Positions 36,278-46,296 of a stretch of DNA of 50,321 nucleotides are shown here, one piece after another (the stretch's first letter is position 1; the number at the start of each line of letters is the position of its first letter). The position numbers and the translations under genes are program-made. Origin of the DNA: Candidatus Sumerlaeaceae bacterium (GTDB lineage: Bacteria; Sumerlaeota; Sumerlaeia; Sumerlaeales; Sumerlaeaceae); NCBI GenBank assembly GCA_026418615.1, contig JAOAAY010000009.1, positions 1 to 50,321 of the forward strand. Direction: 5' to 3'. The notes under the pieces are model-generated. The model was not told the origin of the DNA and made no database searches. It saw only the letters and a list, made by a program, of their open reading frames with translations.

Positions 36278-37582
36278 ATGGCCTCGACGAAGACGGCAGC
36301 CGCCGCCAACAACGCCCTGTTTCCGCAACTCGTTACGCCTTTGCCCGGACCTCGTGCCAAAGCCGTTGTCGAACGCGACGAAGCGATCATGTCGCCCTCC
36401 TACACCCGCGATTATCCGCTGGTCATCGAGCGCGGCGAGGGCTGCATGGTCTGGGATGCTGATGGCAACCGGTTCCTCGACCTTGCGGCCGGCATCGCAG
36501 TTTGCGCCACGGGTCACAGTCATCCGCATGTGGTGAAGGCCATCACGGAGCAGGCCTCGCGCTTCCTTCACATGAGCGGGACGGATTTCTACTACGAGGT
36601 GCAGGTGCGGCTCGCTGAGCGGCTCGCTGCTCATGCCCCAATCGCGGGCGCAAAGCGGGTTTTCTTCTCCAATTCGGGCGCTGAGGCTATCGAATGCGCC
36701 TTGAAACTTGCCCGGCATTACCGCGGGCCGCAGGTGCTGGCTTTCACCGGGTCCTTCCACGGCCGCACCATGGGGGCACTATCGCTCACCGCCAGCAAAT
36801 CCATCCAGCGCAAGGGATTTGCCCCGTTTCTCGCCGGTATCGTCCACGCCAATTATGGTCAGAAGGTGGAGGATATCGAGAATTTCATCCTCAAGAAATA
36901 TGTGGACGAGCGGGCATTCTCCGCAGTGTTCGTGGAGCCAATTCAAGGCGAAGGCGGGTACATCGTGCCGTGCAAGGAGTGGATGGCAGGAATCCGCGAC
37001 CTTTGCAACCGCTGGGGTGCGCTCATGATCGTGGACGAAGTCCAGTCCGGCATGGGGCGAACCGGAAAAATGTTCGCCATCGAGCACTTTGGGGTTGAAC
37101 CGGACATCATCTGCACGGCCAAGGGCATCGCCTCTGGCCTGCCACTGGGCGCCGTCATTGCGCGGGCCGAAATCATGAACTGGGGCCCCGGCCAGCATGC
37201 GTCCACCTTCGGCGGCAACCCCGTGGCCTGCGCCGCGGCCAATGCCACCCTGGATCTGCTGGAGGAGTCGCTCATGGACAATGCCCGGGTCGTGGGCGAG
37301 CACTTGATCGCGCGGCTCGAGGAGGTGTGCGACCACACGCCATGGCTCATTGGCGCACGGGGAAAAGGTCTCATGGTGGCTGTTGACGCCATTGACCGCA
37401 AGGGCAAGGGATCGCCGGCCATTCGCCAGAAAATTATTGACGCCATGTATCACCGCGGATTGCTCGTCCTGCCCTGCGGAGCCCACAGCATCCGGTTCTG
37501 CCCGCCGCTCTGTTTGACCAAGGAGCAAGCAGATTTCGCAGCCGACACCTTGGCGGAGATCTGCGCGACCTTGGAGGGATAG
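36278..37582 (+). CDS. Class III PLP-dependent aminotransferase (GabT/ArgD-like)
   Basis: A 434-residue PLP enzyme. Seen: GEGCMVWDADGNRFLDLAAGI, TGHSHPHVV, SNSGAEAIECALKLAR, FTGSFHGRTMGALSLT, VEPIQGEGGYIVP, IVDEVQSGMGRTG and the PLP lysine Lys282 in ICTAKGIASGLPLGAV. The opening TPLPGPRAKAVVERDEAIMSPSYTRDYP resembles a prokaryotic GabT subgroup that includes aminotransferases and, in archaea, broad-range amino-acid racemases. So 4-aminobutyrate transamination is only one possibility; ornithine or amino-acid racemisation are others. TAGGAGAGGAG just upstream is a strong ribosome site. The gene stands alone, with a small hairpin after it. Confidence 0.87.
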   Translation: MASTKTAAAANNALFPQLVTPLPGPRAKAVVERDEAIMSPSYTRDYPLVIERGEGCMVWDADGNRFLDLAAGIAVCATGHSHPHVVKAITEQASRFLHMSGTDFYYEVQVRLAERLAAHAPIAGAKRVFFSNSGAEAIECALKLARHYRGPQVLAFTGSFHGRTMGALSLTASKSIQRKGFAPFLAGIVHANYGQKVEDIENFILKKYVDERAFSAVFVEPIQGEGGYIVPCKEWMAGIRDLCNRWGALMIVDEVQSGMGRTGKMFAIEHFGVEPDIICTAKGIASGLPLGAVIARAEIMNWGPGQHASTFGGNPVACAAANATLDLLEESLMDNARVVGEHLIARLEEVCDHTPWLIGARGKGLMVAVDAIDRKGKGSPAIRQKIIDAMYHRGLLVLPCGAHSIRFCPPLCLTKEQADFAADTLAEICATLEG

Positions 37583-37645
37583 GCCTTTCGAGCGGCCCGG
37601 TCGCTACACCCTCAAGTTCGCGGCCACTCGCAGTAGTGCTCTGTG

Positions 37646-37664
37646 AGCCTGCCTCGGACAGGCT
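37646..37664. terminator. Small hairpin between the convergent aminotransferase and lipoprotein genes
   Basis: AGCCTG (37646-37651) pairs with CAGGCT (37659-37664) around a seven-base loop in the 103-base convergent gap. There is no T run, so a terminator function is only likely. Confidence 0.35.
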
Positions 37665-37685
37665 TGGGAGGCGACTCGCCTCGGA

Positions 37686-39287
37686 TCAGCGGCGAGCCGC
37701 TTTACTGACGCCAATGAAGCGCTCGGCATTGTACATGAACTTTGGGGTGTAGCCAATCACATTGGGCTGTACGATGTGATAGGACCGGCGATGGAACAGG
37801 GGGATCCATGGCGCCAAACTGTTGATGCGGTCCTCAGCCTGCTGGAAAATCGCAAGCCTGCGAGCGGCCTCGCCCTCTTGCTCCGCCGTTTCGAGCAACC
37901 GGTCAGTCTCCGGATCGCTGAACCGAACCTGATTTCCCTGCCGCGGGATATTGCGCGAGTGGAAAGTCGGGACAAGAGCGTTTTCAATGTCCGGATAGTC
38001 AAGATGCCAAGATCCCAGAAAAAGATCTGGCACTCCGTCCCAAATGGACTGTCGCAGGGTAGCCAGATCCACGGGCACGGGGACGACGGTGAAACCTGCC
38101 TCTCGCAGATTGGATGCAGCGAAACGCACGATCTCGGCATTGAGCGCCTCATCGCGATAGAAAAACCTGAGTTCGCGCGACGCCGCATTGACGCCCGACT
38201 CGGCCAGTAATGCGCGGGCGCGTTCCAAATCGCGCAGCGGCGCCGGCAGATCGGCGCGATATCCGGCGATGCCCGGCGGCACCGGCCCGCGCGCAACTAC
38301 GCCACGGCCTTTCTGAACATGCTCGAAGATGCCGCTGACATCCACCGACATTCGCGCGGCCCGACGAACGCGAGCATCGGAGAACGGCTCCTTGTGGCAC
38401 ATGAGTCCGATGAACTCTGTGCGCGGTTCCTGAAGCGGCATCATGCGCTCCCGCCGTTGCGGATCCGCGCTCCATGATGACCAGACCTGAAACCCGACCT
38501 GATAGAGGTCGAGATTGCCGACCTCGAACTGTCGCAGGCGCACGCTGTCCTCGGCTTGAACCAAGCAGTTGATTCGTTCGAAAAATGGCGGCGTGCCCGC
38601 GTAGTGCTGGTTGCGGCGGAACTCGAGTCGCTGGTCACGGAGCCAACGATCCAGCACCCACGGGCCACTGCCAATTGGACGCTCGGTGAAGACAGGGTCT
38701 GGCTTGCCCGTACCGGCGGAACCGTCCGGAATGATGGCGGCCGTCGGCATCGCCAGCAAGGTCAGGAAAACCGGATACGCTGCACGCAACCGTAGGACTA
38801 CGGTGTGAGCATCTGGCGTTTCCAGTCCCCGCAGGTCAGGCGCCGTTCCCGAAATGACTTCGTCAGCCCCCTCGATCCGGTCGAGGACCCAGCGACGATC
38901 GCTGCCCGTCTCGGGCCGTAAAACCCGAGTGAACGAGTAACGCACATCGGTTGAGGTGACGGGCCGCCCGTCGCTGAACCGTGCGTCGCGCCGGAGATGG
39001 AAGGTGTAGACGCGGCCGTCTGGCGAGATCTCCCAGCGCTCCGCTAGACCGGGCTCGACTTCGGCACCGGTCCCGAAAACGACGAGCCCCTCAAAGACCA
39101 GTCCGCTCACCACCCCTTCATGGTAGTCCTTGACAAACGCAGGGTCCAGCCGGCGCGGTTCGTCGCTAAGCGAGAAATTGAAAACCTTGTCACCGGCGGC
39201 AGAAGGCGTAGCGCGTCCGCAACCGCCTACGAGGAACCCCACCGCAACGGCTGCGACGGCCAGACCGATCAGGCAGTTTCGGCTCAT
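37686..39287 (-). CDS. Oligopeptide ABC transporter substrate-binding lipoprotein (copy 2)
   Basis: A 533-residue SBP_bac_5 protein with lipobox LVGGC (Cys23). It matches the lipoprotein at 27574-29187 along its whole length, sharing for instance [12 protein letters not shown], [18 protein letters not shown], WSADPxRRERMMP and [20 protein letters not shown], so the two are paralogues. Sugar- or peptide-loop residues between these blocks differ, suggesting different ligands. Its ATG overlaps the uvrA stop codon (ATGA), so it is translated from the uvrA transcript. No permease or ATPase gene accompanies it. Confidence 0.9.
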   Translation of the reverse strand: MSRNCLIGLAVAAVAVGFLVGGCGRATPSAAGDKVFNFSLSDEPRRLDPAFVKDYHEGVVSGLVFEGLVVFGTGAEVEPGLAERWEISPDGRVYTFHLRRDARFSDGRPVTSTDVRYSFTRVLRPETGSDRRWVLDRIEGADEVISGTAPDLRGLETPDAHTVVLRLRAAYPVFLTLLAMPTAAIIPDGSAGTGKPDPVFTERPIGSGPWVLDRWLRDQRLEFRRNQHYAGTPPFFERINCLVQAEDSVRLRQFEVGNLDLYQVGFQVWSSWSADPQRRERMMPLQEPRTEFIGLMCHKEPFSDARVRRAARMSVDVSGIFEHVQKGRGVVARGPVPPGIAGYRADLPAPLRDLERARALLAESGVNAASRELRFFYRDEALNAEIVRFAASNLREAGFTVVPVPVDLATLRQSIWDGVPDLFLGSWHLDYPDIENALVPTFHSRNIPRQGNQVRFSDPETDRLLETAEQEGEAARRLAIFQQAEDRINSLAPWIPLFHRRSYHIVQPNVIGYTPKFMYNAERFIGVSKAARR

Positions 39288-42178
39288 GGCCGTCGAGTTC
39301 GTGGCGCCGGCTTCCGGGCAACCACTGGCGTCAGCCCTGGCACTTGGGCGAGAAACCGCCCGGTGGCCGATTCCGGCACCGCGGCAACCTCCTCAGGGGT
39401 ACCGGTGGCGACGATCCTTCCGCCGGCGTCGCCTCCCTCGGGGCCAAGATCAATCACATAGTCGGCGCACTTGATGACATCGAGGTTGTGCTCAATGACG
39501 ATCACCGTGTTGCCCTGAGCGACGAGTGCCTGCAGGACAGCCAGCAACTTGCGCACATCGTCGAAATGTAATCCCGTGGTCGGCTCGTCCAAAATATACA
39601 CGGTCTTACCGGTGCTGCGTCGGGAGAGTTCCTTGGCAAGTTTCACCCGCTGCGCCTCGCCCCCGCTCAGAGTGGTGGCACTCTGGCCAAGCGTAATGTA
39701 GCCAAGGCCGACATCGCGGAGGGTCGCCAATTTATGGTTGATCGCGGGCACGCTCGAGAAGAATCCGCACGCTTCCTCAACGGTCATGTCCAGCACATCA
39801 GCGATCGATTTGCCGCGGTAGAGCACTTCGAGCGTTTCCCGGTTGTAGCGGCGCCCGCCACAGAACTCGCATTCCACATAAACATCGGGCAAAAAATGCA
39901 TCTCGACTTTGACGAGTCCGTCGCCGCGGCATTCCTCGCAGCGTCCGCCTTTGACATTGAAACTAAAGCGGCCGGGCTTGTAGCCGCGCAGGCGCGACTC
40001 GGGCAGTTGCGCAAACAAATCGCGGATGGGCGCGAACAGCCCCGTATAGGTCGCCGGGTTGGAACGCGGGGTGCGGCCAATCGGGCTTTGGTCCACATCC
40101 ACCACTTTGTCAATGTGTTCCAAGCCCTCAATGCAACGGTGAGCGCCCGTTCGGTACATGGTCCCGTAAACGGTGTTGGATAGCGCCCGGAAGAGGATGT
40201 CATTGACCAGCGTGGACTTGCCGCTGCCGCTCACCCCCGTCACACACACCAGCAGACCCAGCGGAAAAACCACATCAATATTTTGCAGGTTGTGCTCCGC
40301 GGCACCGCGCACAACAAGACTGCGTTCGGGATCCGGACGGCGACGACAGGCGGGAATCTCGATGCGCTCGTCGCCACTGAGGTAGCGGGCGGTCAGCGAT
40401 TGTGGCGCGTGAACCACTTCGCCCGGAGCCCCGGCAGCCACGAGGGCGCCGCCCAGCCGCCCCGCTCCCGGGCCAAGGTCCACCACATAGTCGGCCGCCC
40501 GGATGGTCGCCTCGTCATGCTCCACCACGATCACCGTGTTGCCCAAGTCTCTCAGGTTTTTCAGCGTGGCGATCAGCCGCTGGTTATCGCGCTGATGCAG
40601 ACCGATGGACGGTTCGTCGAGCACATAGAGCACCCCTACGAGTTGTGATCCAATCTGCGTCGCAAGCCGCGTGCGCTGAGCCTCTCCTCCCGAGAGCGTG
40701 CCTGCAGCACGATCCAGCGTGAGATAATGGAGCCCGACATCATCGAGAAACTTCAGTCGTTCGGCAATTTCTTTGAGCACCAGCGCACCCACCTGACGCT
40801 CGCGCGGCGTCAGTTGGAGGGCGTCGAGAAATGCGCGCGCTTCGCGGATATTCATCTGACAAAACTCCGCGATATTTCGTCCCCCGAGACGAACTGCCAG
40901 CGCCGCCGGACGCAGGCGCTGACCCCGGCACGCCGGACACGGGCGCTCCCGCACAAACTGCTCCAGATCGAGGGCCTCGTCGTCACTCATCAGACGCCGC
41001 ACGCGCGGGATCATGCCTTCCCAAGCGTCGCGAAGCGCATAGGCGTGACCGGATTTTGACTGGTATTCCACCGGGTAAGTCTCCGACCCGCTTCCCCACA
41101 AAAGGATTTCACGCACTTTTTGCGGCAAACGCTTGAATGGCGTATCGAGCGAAAAGCGGTGCTTGCGCGCCATAGACTCGAGGAGCAAACGCTCCCACTT
41201 GCCGTGGCCTCGGTCCGAGTCGCGATCCGACTCCGTGGCCCGCATCCATTGGAGAAGTGCACCGTCATTGATCGAGAGCGACGGGTCGGGCACCAGACGC
41301 GACTCGTCCACTTCGAGAAAAGTGCCGATCCCCTCGCACTTCGGGCAGGCACCCTGGGGCGAATTGAACGAAAAGAGACGATGGGTGAGTTCCTCGATGG
41401 AGACCCCACAGGAGGGACACGCATAATGCAGGCTGAAAAGCCGCGTTTCGGCAGTGTCCAAAAGTTCTATTTCCACCAGACCTTCGGCCCTGTCGAGTGC
41501 CAGTTGCAGCGATTCAGTCAGCCGCCCGCGGTTTCCCGGCCCAACCACCAGCCGGTCCACGACAATCGAGATGTCATGTTTAAGGTTTTTCCTGAGTTTA
41601 GGAGGGTCGTCGAGATCCACGATCCGCCCGTCCACGCGCGCCCGGGTGAAGCCATGACGCAGCGCATCCTCAAACACTTCGCGGTACTCGCCCTTTCGGC
41701 CGCGGACAACCGGCGCAAGCAGGAGGAACCGCGTGCCAGCCGGCCAGGACTCAATGGTCTCAGCGATGCGGTCGACCGTCTGCTTCTCCACGGGCAAACC
41801 GCACTCGGGACAATGCGGCCGCCCTACGCTGGCGTAAAGTATGCGCAGATAGTCATAAATTTCCGTGACGGTTCCAACCGTCGAGCGAGGATTCCGGCTG
41901 ACGGTTTTTTGCTCGATGGAAATGGCCGGCGAGAGGCCCTCGATATGCTCCACCCGGGGCTTGTGCATCTTGTCGAGAAACTGCCGCGCATAAGCCGAAA
42001 GAGACTCGACATAACGCCGCTGCCCCTCTGCGTAAATGGTGTCAAAAGCCAGCGAACTCTTGCCGCTGCCGCTGAGGCCCGTGATGACACATAAACTATT
42101 GCGCGGGATGGAAACATCAAACCCTTTGAGGTTGTGTTCTCCTGCTCCGCGAACAAGGATGGCATCAGGGCCGGTCAT
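39284..42178 (-). CDS. uvrA: Excinuclease ABC subunit A
   Basis: The damage-recognition ATPase of nucleotide excision repair, 964 residues, full length. Two ATPase modules: the first with Walker [21 protein letters not shown], the CPECG and CPSCG zinc-finger cysteines, and [12 protein letters not shown] plus [13 protein letters not shown]; the second with [14 protein letters not shown], the [16 protein letters not shown] zinc site, [15 protein letters not shown] and [13 protein letters not shown]. The insertion and UvrB-binding regions are in place. It diverges from an RNase H gene with 77 bases between starts. Its stop overlaps the start of a substrate-binding lipoprotein, an unusual partner. 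No LexA box was recognised. Confidence 0.97.
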   Translation of the reverse strand: MTGPDAILVRGAGEHNLKGFDVSIPRNSLCVITGLSGSGKSSLAFDTIYAEGQRRYVESLSAYARQFLDKMHKPRVEHIEGLSPAISIEQKTVSRNPRSTVGTVTEIYDYLRILYASVGRPHCPECGLPVEKQTVDRIAETIESWPAGTRFLLLAPVVRGRKGEYREVFEDALRHGFTRARVDGRIVDLDDPPKLRKNLKHDISIVVDRLVVGPGNRGRLTESLQLALDRAEGLVEIELLDTAETRLFSLHYACPSCGVSIEELTHRLFSFNSPQGACPKCEGIGTFLEVDESRLVPDPSLSINDGALLQWMRATESDRDSDRGHGKWERLLLESMARKHRFSLDTPFKRLPQKVREILLWGSGSETYPVEYQSKSGHAYALRDAWEGMIPRVRRLMSDDEALDLEQFVRERPCPACRGQRLRPAALAVRLGGRNIAEFCQMNIREARAFLDALQLTPRERQVGALVLKEIAERLKFLDDVGLHYLTLDRAAGTLSGGEAQRTRLATQIGSQLVGVLYVLDEPSIGLHQRDNQRLIATLKNLRDLGNTVIVVEHDEATIRAADYVVDLGPGAGRLGGALVAAGAPGEVVHAPQSLTARYLSGDERIEIPACRRRPDPERSLVVRGAAEHNLQNIDVVFPLGLLVCVTGVSGSGKSTLVNDILFRALSNTVYGTMYRTGAHRCIEGLEHIDKVVDVDQSPIGRTPRSNPATYTGLFAPIRDLFAQLPESRLRGYKPGRFSFNVKGGRCEECRGDGLVKVEMHFLPDVYVECEFCGGRRYNRETLEVLYRGKSIADVLDMTVEEACGFFSSVPAINHKLATLRDVGLGYITLGQSATTLSGGEAQRVKLAKELSRRSTGKTVYILDEPTTGLHFDDVRKLLAVLQALVAQGNTVIVIEHNLDVIKCADYVIDLGPEGGDAGGRIVATGTPEEVAAVPESATGRFLAQVPGLTPVVARKPAPRTRRP

Positions 42179-42255
42179 AACGGTGGCGCTTTACCGTACA
42201 GGCGGTGCACTGTTTTGCTTTGCATCGCCCTCAGTCATCTTTGCAATGGACGCCT

Positions 42256-43119
42256 ATGGCACTCACTCCCGAAACGCGCAAACTCCTTCAGCAGGCTCTC
42301 AAGATCCGCCATTCGGAAGTCCCGCTGCACCGCGTGCTCGATATCCTCGCCACGCCAGACGGTGACATCAGCGAAGCCGTCAACCGTTTCCGCGACATCA
42401 AGGATCCGGACCTGCGGCGCGCCTTTCACCATTGTGCACTTCTGCTGCGTGCTCTCGAGGCCGAGGCCGGACTGCGACCCGCGTGGGAAGGCGACGGGGC
42501 CACGAGGCAAATCTCCCGCGACGCTGCGCAGGAGGCCAAACCCGCCTCGCCGTCAAAACAGAGCGCGAAAAAATCCCCTCGCTTCCGCCCCGAAGATCTT
42601 CAGCCGTTCGAGGACGAAACGATGCGAGGCGCTGTTCCGATAGCCAAGATTTATGTGGATGGGGCGAGCAGAGGAAACCCCGGTCCGGCTGGGATTGGTG
42701 TGGTGGCGTTCACCATGGACGGACGGAAAATCGCCCAGATCTCCCGCCACATCGGAACCACGACGAACAACATGGCTGAGTACACGGCCCTCATCGAGGC
42801 CCTCCTCCTCGCCCAACGCATGGGCATTCAACAGGTTTACATCCTGAGCGATAGCGAATTGATGGTGCGGCAGATGACCGGCGCATACAAAATCAAGAGT
42901 GCGGACCTGTTTGAAAAGGCCAAACAGGCACAGGCTCTTGCCCGCACCTTCGAGAAGTTCCGAATTGATTATATCGGTCGCGAGCACAACGCCTTGGCCG
43001 ATGCGCTGTCCACTGCGCCGCTGAAAACGATAAAATCCGCCCCGGATTCCGGGCAGGAATCCACCGGCGACCTCCTGCCGCCGCTGGACGACAACCCTGA
43101 TGAGGGATCCAGCCTCTGA
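42256..43119 (+). CDS. Type I ribonuclease H with N-terminal extension
   Basis: Degrades RNA in RNA-DNA hybrids. The catalytic set is complete: Asp135 (YVDGASRGNPG), Glu175 (NNMAEYTAL), Asp199 (ILSDSEL) and Asp249 (HNALADALS), within about 130 residues. Before it lie about 125 residues of unrecognised sequence (a helical part, TRKLLQQALKIRH to LLLRALEAEAG, then a Lys/Ser/Pro-rich linker), unlike the N-terminal hybrid-binding domain of RNase HI enzymes I know. The ATG at 42256 (MALTPETRK) is preferred; the same frame also has an ATG at 42205 and no ribosome site decides. A GH94 phosphorylase gene follows after 101 bases. Confidence 0.85.
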   Translation: MALTPETRKLLQQALKIRHSEVPLHRVLDILATPDGDISEAVNRFRDIKDPDLRRAFHHCALLLRALEAEAGLRPAWEGDGATRQISRDAAQEAKPASPSKQSAKKSPRFRPEDLQPFEDETMRGAVPIAKIYVDGASRGNPGPAGIGVVAFTMDGRKIAQISRHIGTTTNNMAEYTALIEALLLAQRMGIQQVYILSDSELMVRQMTGAYKIKSADLFEKAKQAQALARTFEKFRIDYIGREHNALADALSTAPLKTIKSAPDSGQESTGDLLPPLDDNPDEGSSL

Positions 43120-43179
43120 CCCGCCGGCCTCCGTTGAGAAAGTGTTGACCGACTCCGATTGGCCCTCCGAGATCCGGCG

Positions 43180-43195
43180 TTGGTCAAACGACCAA
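43180..43195 (+). promoter_or_regulatory. Candidate operator before the GH94 phosphorylase gene
   Basis: A perfect inverted repeat TTGGTC-aaac-GACCAA lies 25 bases before the ATG. A TTGACC at 43145-43150 could be a -35 box, though its -10 is poor. The position fits a repressor site; the regulator is unknown. Confidence 0.35.
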
Positions 43196-43220
43196 ACTGC
43201 CTAACCCGACAAGGAAACCC

Positions 43221-45650
43221 ATGAGTTACACGAAGTACGGCCGCTTCTCCGAGGACCGCCGCGAGTTCATTATCCACCGTCCCGACACCCCTGCGCCGTG
43301 GATTAATTTCTTGTCCAACGGACGCTATACCCGCCTGATTTCCAACACCGGCGGCGGATACAGTTACTGGACCACCCCGCGCCTGCACCGGATCACACGC
43401 CACCGTTACAACTGCCTGCCACCGGATCGCCCCGGACATTACCTTTACATACGAGACCGAAAAACCGGCGACTACTGGAGCCCTTCCTGGCAGCCCTGCG
43501 CCGTGCCGCTCGACTCCTACGAATGCCGCCACGGCCTCAATTACACGCGCATTACCGGCGCCCGTAACGGCATCGAGGTCTCCGTGCTGTCGTTCGTCCC
43601 CGACGACGCGGATTGCGAAATCTGGCGGGTCACCGTACGCAACACCAGCCGCGCCCGCAAAACTCTGGATCTTTTCGCTTACGCCGAACTCTGCATCGGC
43701 AACGCTCTCAACGACCTCGTGAATCAGCCCAACGACCAGCACTTCAACGAGGTGACCTTCGACGCCCGTCAGGAAATCCTCCACGCGACGAAGCGCTACT
43801 GGAACACTTTTGGCAGCGCGACTGTGGAGCAAAGCAATGTTACCTATGACCGCCACATTGTGATGGCCGCCACGCTGCCAATCCAAGGTTTTGACGGAAG
43901 CAAGAATCTGTTTATCGGCCGGTGGCGAAGCGAACAGAACCCGGAGGCCGTCGAGCGCGGGGCCTGCGGCAACACGGAAATCACGGCTGGCGATGCCTGC
44001 TCAGCCCTGCAGATGGCGCTCGACCTGGCATCAGGCGAAACCAAGGATTTTGTGGTCGTGCTCGGCATCGTACCCAAAGCGGGTGCCCGCGGACACGCCT
44101 CGCGCATGATGCGCAAGTACCGCAGCGTGCGCGCGGCTGACGCGGCCTTTAAGGCCCTTCTCGCCGACTGGCGCGACTACACCGATTGCGTTCAGGTCGA
44201 GACGCCCGACGAAGACATGAATACCATGGTCAATGTTTGGAACCAGTGGCAGACGGCCTGTACCTTCCGCTTTTCCCGCGATGCCGGGTACTACCATGGC
44301 GGTCTGCTGTTCGGCCGTGGTTTCCGGGATTCGTGCCAGGACACTTTCGGCCCGCTGATGACGCGTCCGGAATGGGTGCGCCAACGCCTGACCGAGATGA
44401 GCACCTACCAGTTCCGCAACGGACGCGTTGTCCACTGCTACTACCCGGAGCGCAATGCCTACACGGAGACAGGCCACAGCGATACGCCCCTGTGGCTGCC
44501 GATCGCAGTGGCCATGTATGTCAAAGAAACGGGCGACTTCGGCTTCCTCAAGCAGGTCACCCCCTACCGCGACAGCGGCAAGGACACCATCCTTCGCCAT
44601 ATTTACGGTTGCCTCGATTATACGCTCTCCAATCTGACCGAGCGGGACCTCCCGAAGTTTGGCCCGGGGGACTGGAACGATACGCTGGACTACATGGGCC
44701 GCAAAGGTCGCGGCGAAAGCGTGTGGAATGCACTGTGCCTGTGTTACGCCATGCGTGAAACGACGGAACTGGCGCGGCGCATCGGAGACCGGGCCGCCGT
44801 CAAGCGATACGAGGCTGCGTACAAGCGCGTGGCCGACGCAGTTAACCGCCTGTGTTGGGATGGCGGTTGGTACATCGTGGGCACTAACGACCTGCGCCAG
44901 GTTGTCGGATCCCGGCGTAACCGCGAGTGCAAGATTTATCTTAACACTCAGACATGGGCTGTCATGAGCGGCGTGGCGCCGCATGACCGCGCGGTGACAG
45001 CCATGCAGAATGCAAAAAAATATCTGGACACACCCAAGGGGCCGAAACTGCTCGATCCGGCGTTTCGCACGATTGACCCCAATATCGGACTCGCAACGCG
45101 GTGCGTGCCGGGCAAGAAAGAGAACGCCGCCGTGTTCAACCACCCGGTCAGTTGGGCCGTCTTGGCAGAGGCCATGCTCGGCCATGGCAACCAAGCCTAT
45201 GACTACTATCGCAAAGCGCTGCCGATGAATCCGGTGGTGGACATAGACCGGTACGAGATGGAGCCTTATGTCTACTCCGAATATGTCACCAGCCCGGATC
45301 ACCCGACCTTCGGGCAGGCCAGCCACGCATGGCTGACAGGTTCCTCGACTTGGATGCTGCGCGACTGCACCGACTGGATTTTAGGTGTCCGACCGGACTA
45401 TGACGGACTCATCATTGATCCTTGTATCCCCTCGGCTTGGAAACAGTTCCGTGTAAAACGCCGATTCCGCGGTCGTTTGTTCGATATCACCGTGCGCAAC
45501 CCTGACGGCGTGCAGAAAGGCGTAAAGGAATTGTGCGTGGAGGGTAAAGTCATTGCGGGGAATCTGATCCGGGTTCCCGCCGCATCGCCCGCAGCGGCCA
45601 AGCACCGCAGCAAATGGCCGGTCGTCAAAGTCGAGGTCCTGATGGGCTAA
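43221..45650 (+). CDS. GH94 disaccharide phosphorylase (cellobiose phosphorylase-like)
   Basis: Cytoplasmic enzyme that splits a beta-linked disaccharide with phosphate to sugar 1-phosphate plus a free sugar, saving ATP. Features: N-terminal beta-sandwich (about 1-270, GRFSEDRREFIIHRPDTPAPWINFL), the linker, then an alpha/alpha barrel with RFSRDAGYYHGGLLFGRGFRDSCQD, PLWLPIAVAMYVKETGD and GPGDWNDTLD, where Asp487 of GDWND corresponds to the catalytic acid. Length 809 fits cellobiose and chitobiose phosphorylases. AAGGA before the ATG is the ribosome site. Cellobiose is the leading substrate; chitobiose and laminaribiose cannot be excluded. There is no signal peptide, so an importer elsewhere must supply the disaccharide. 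Confidence 0.9.
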   Translation: MSYTKYGRFSEDRREFIIHRPDTPAPWINFLSNGRYTRLISNTGGGYSYWTTPRLHRITRHRYNCLPPDRPGHYLYIRDRKTGDYWSPSWQPCAVPLDSYECRHGLNYTRITGARNGIEVSVLSFVPDDADCEIWRVTVRNTSRARKTLDLFAYAELCIGNALNDLVNQPNDQHFNEVTFDARQEILHATKRYWNTFGSATVEQSNVTYDRHIVMAATLPIQGFDGSKNLFIGRWRSEQNPEAVERGACGNTEITAGDACSALQMALDLASGETKDFVVVLGIVPKAGARGHASRMMRKYRSVRAADAAFKALLADWRDYTDCVQVETPDEDMNTMVNVWNQWQTACTFRFSRDAGYYHGGLLFGRGFRDSCQDTFGPLMTRPEWVRQRLTEMSTYQFRNGRVVHCYYPERNAYTETGHSDTPLWLPIAVAMYVKETGDFGFLKQVTPYRDSGKDTILRHIYGCLDYTLSNLTERDLPKFGPGDWNDTLDYMGRKGRGESVWNALCLCYAMRETTELARRIGDRAAVKRYEAAYKRVADAVNRLCWDGGWYIVGTNDLRQVVGSRRNRECKIYLNTQTWAVMSGVAPHDRAVTAMQNAKKYLDTPKGPKLLDPAFRTIDPNIGLATRCVPGKKENAAVFNHPVSWAVLAEAMLGHGNQAYDYYRKALPMNPVVDIDRYEMEPYVYSEYVTSPDHPTFGQASHAWLTGSSTWMLRDCTDWILGVRPDYDGLIIDPCIPSAWKQFRVKRRFRGRLFDITVRNPDGVQKGVKELCVEGKVIAGNLIRVPAASPAAAKHRSKWPVVKVEVLMG

Positions 45651-45711
45651 GCCCCCGGCCTTCCTCCGGTTGAGGGGTTCCTTTGCATAAAGCATCGTGG
45701 CGCATGGTAAA

Positions 45712-45724
45712 TGATTCGGAATCA
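45712..45724 (+). promoter_or_regulatory. Candidate operator before the marR gene
   Basis: A perfect inverted repeat TGATTC-g-GAATCA lies 20 bases before the marR-type ATG, a usual place for self-repression by MarR proteins. A TTGCAT at 45683-45688 could be the -35 box; the -10 is weak. Confidence 0.35.
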
Positions 45725-45744
45725 AATTATCTGGAAACGAAGCA

Positions 45745-46296
45745 ATGGCGAGGAAGACCGATCTTTCCATCAGCCAGTGGCCCATGCCGCGCCATGTTCC
45801 CGACCGCGCGGCTTTGGAGCGGATGGCCGTTCGTTTCCCGCAACTCGAAATCGAGACCGCCGAAACCTATCTGGCGCTCCTTACGGCCTCCACAGAACTC
45901 CATCGGGCACTGTCAAAGCATTACGCGGCTCACGGTCTCCCCTCGGGCCGCTTTGTCGTGATGGTCTCGCTCCTGAATGCCCCCAACCAAACGGCCACCC
46001 CGTCGGAACTGGCTGATCAACTGGGCGTCACGCGCAGCACCATGACGGGTCTACTCGACAGTTTGGAACGCGAGGGGCTGCTTGAACGGTTGCCCGTGTC
46101 GCCCGACGACCGGCGGTGCCGTGCGGTGCGGCTGACACCGGCAGGTGTCCGCAAGATGGAGGCTGTTATGCCAGATCACTTGCAGCGCGTATCCGCCTTG
46201 ATGAAACCGCTCAAACCCTCCGAGCGAAAGACACTTGCGAGACTTCTCGCCACCATCATGAAAGGGCTGGAGGCTCTGAACCATGCAAACGAATGA
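45745..46296 (+). CDS. MarR-family transcriptional regulator
   Basis: A 183-residue winged-helix regulator. The DNA-binding part reads TPSELADQLGVTRSTMTGLLDSLEREGLLERLPVSPDDRRCRAVRLTPAG, with the helix-turn-helix at about 92-115 and the DDRR wing. Helical ends form the dimer region. Its stop overlaps the following emrA-type gene by 14 bases, and emrB follows, so it is probably the local repressor released by the pump's substrate. A small dyad lies just before it. Confidence 0.92.
   Translation: MARKTDLSISQWPMPRHVPDRAALERMAVRFPQLEIETAETYLALLTASTELHRALSKHYAAHGLPSGRFVVMVSLLNAPNQTATPSELADQLGVTRSTMTGLLDSLEREGLLERLPVSPDDRRCRAVRLTPAGVRKMEAVMPDHLQRVSALMKPLKPSERKTLARLLATIMKGLEALNHANE

Noticed and set aside
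44031..45326. 431-codon minus-strand frame inside the GH94 gene
   Set aside because: Shadow of a well-supported phosphorylase; no signal, motif or ribosome site.
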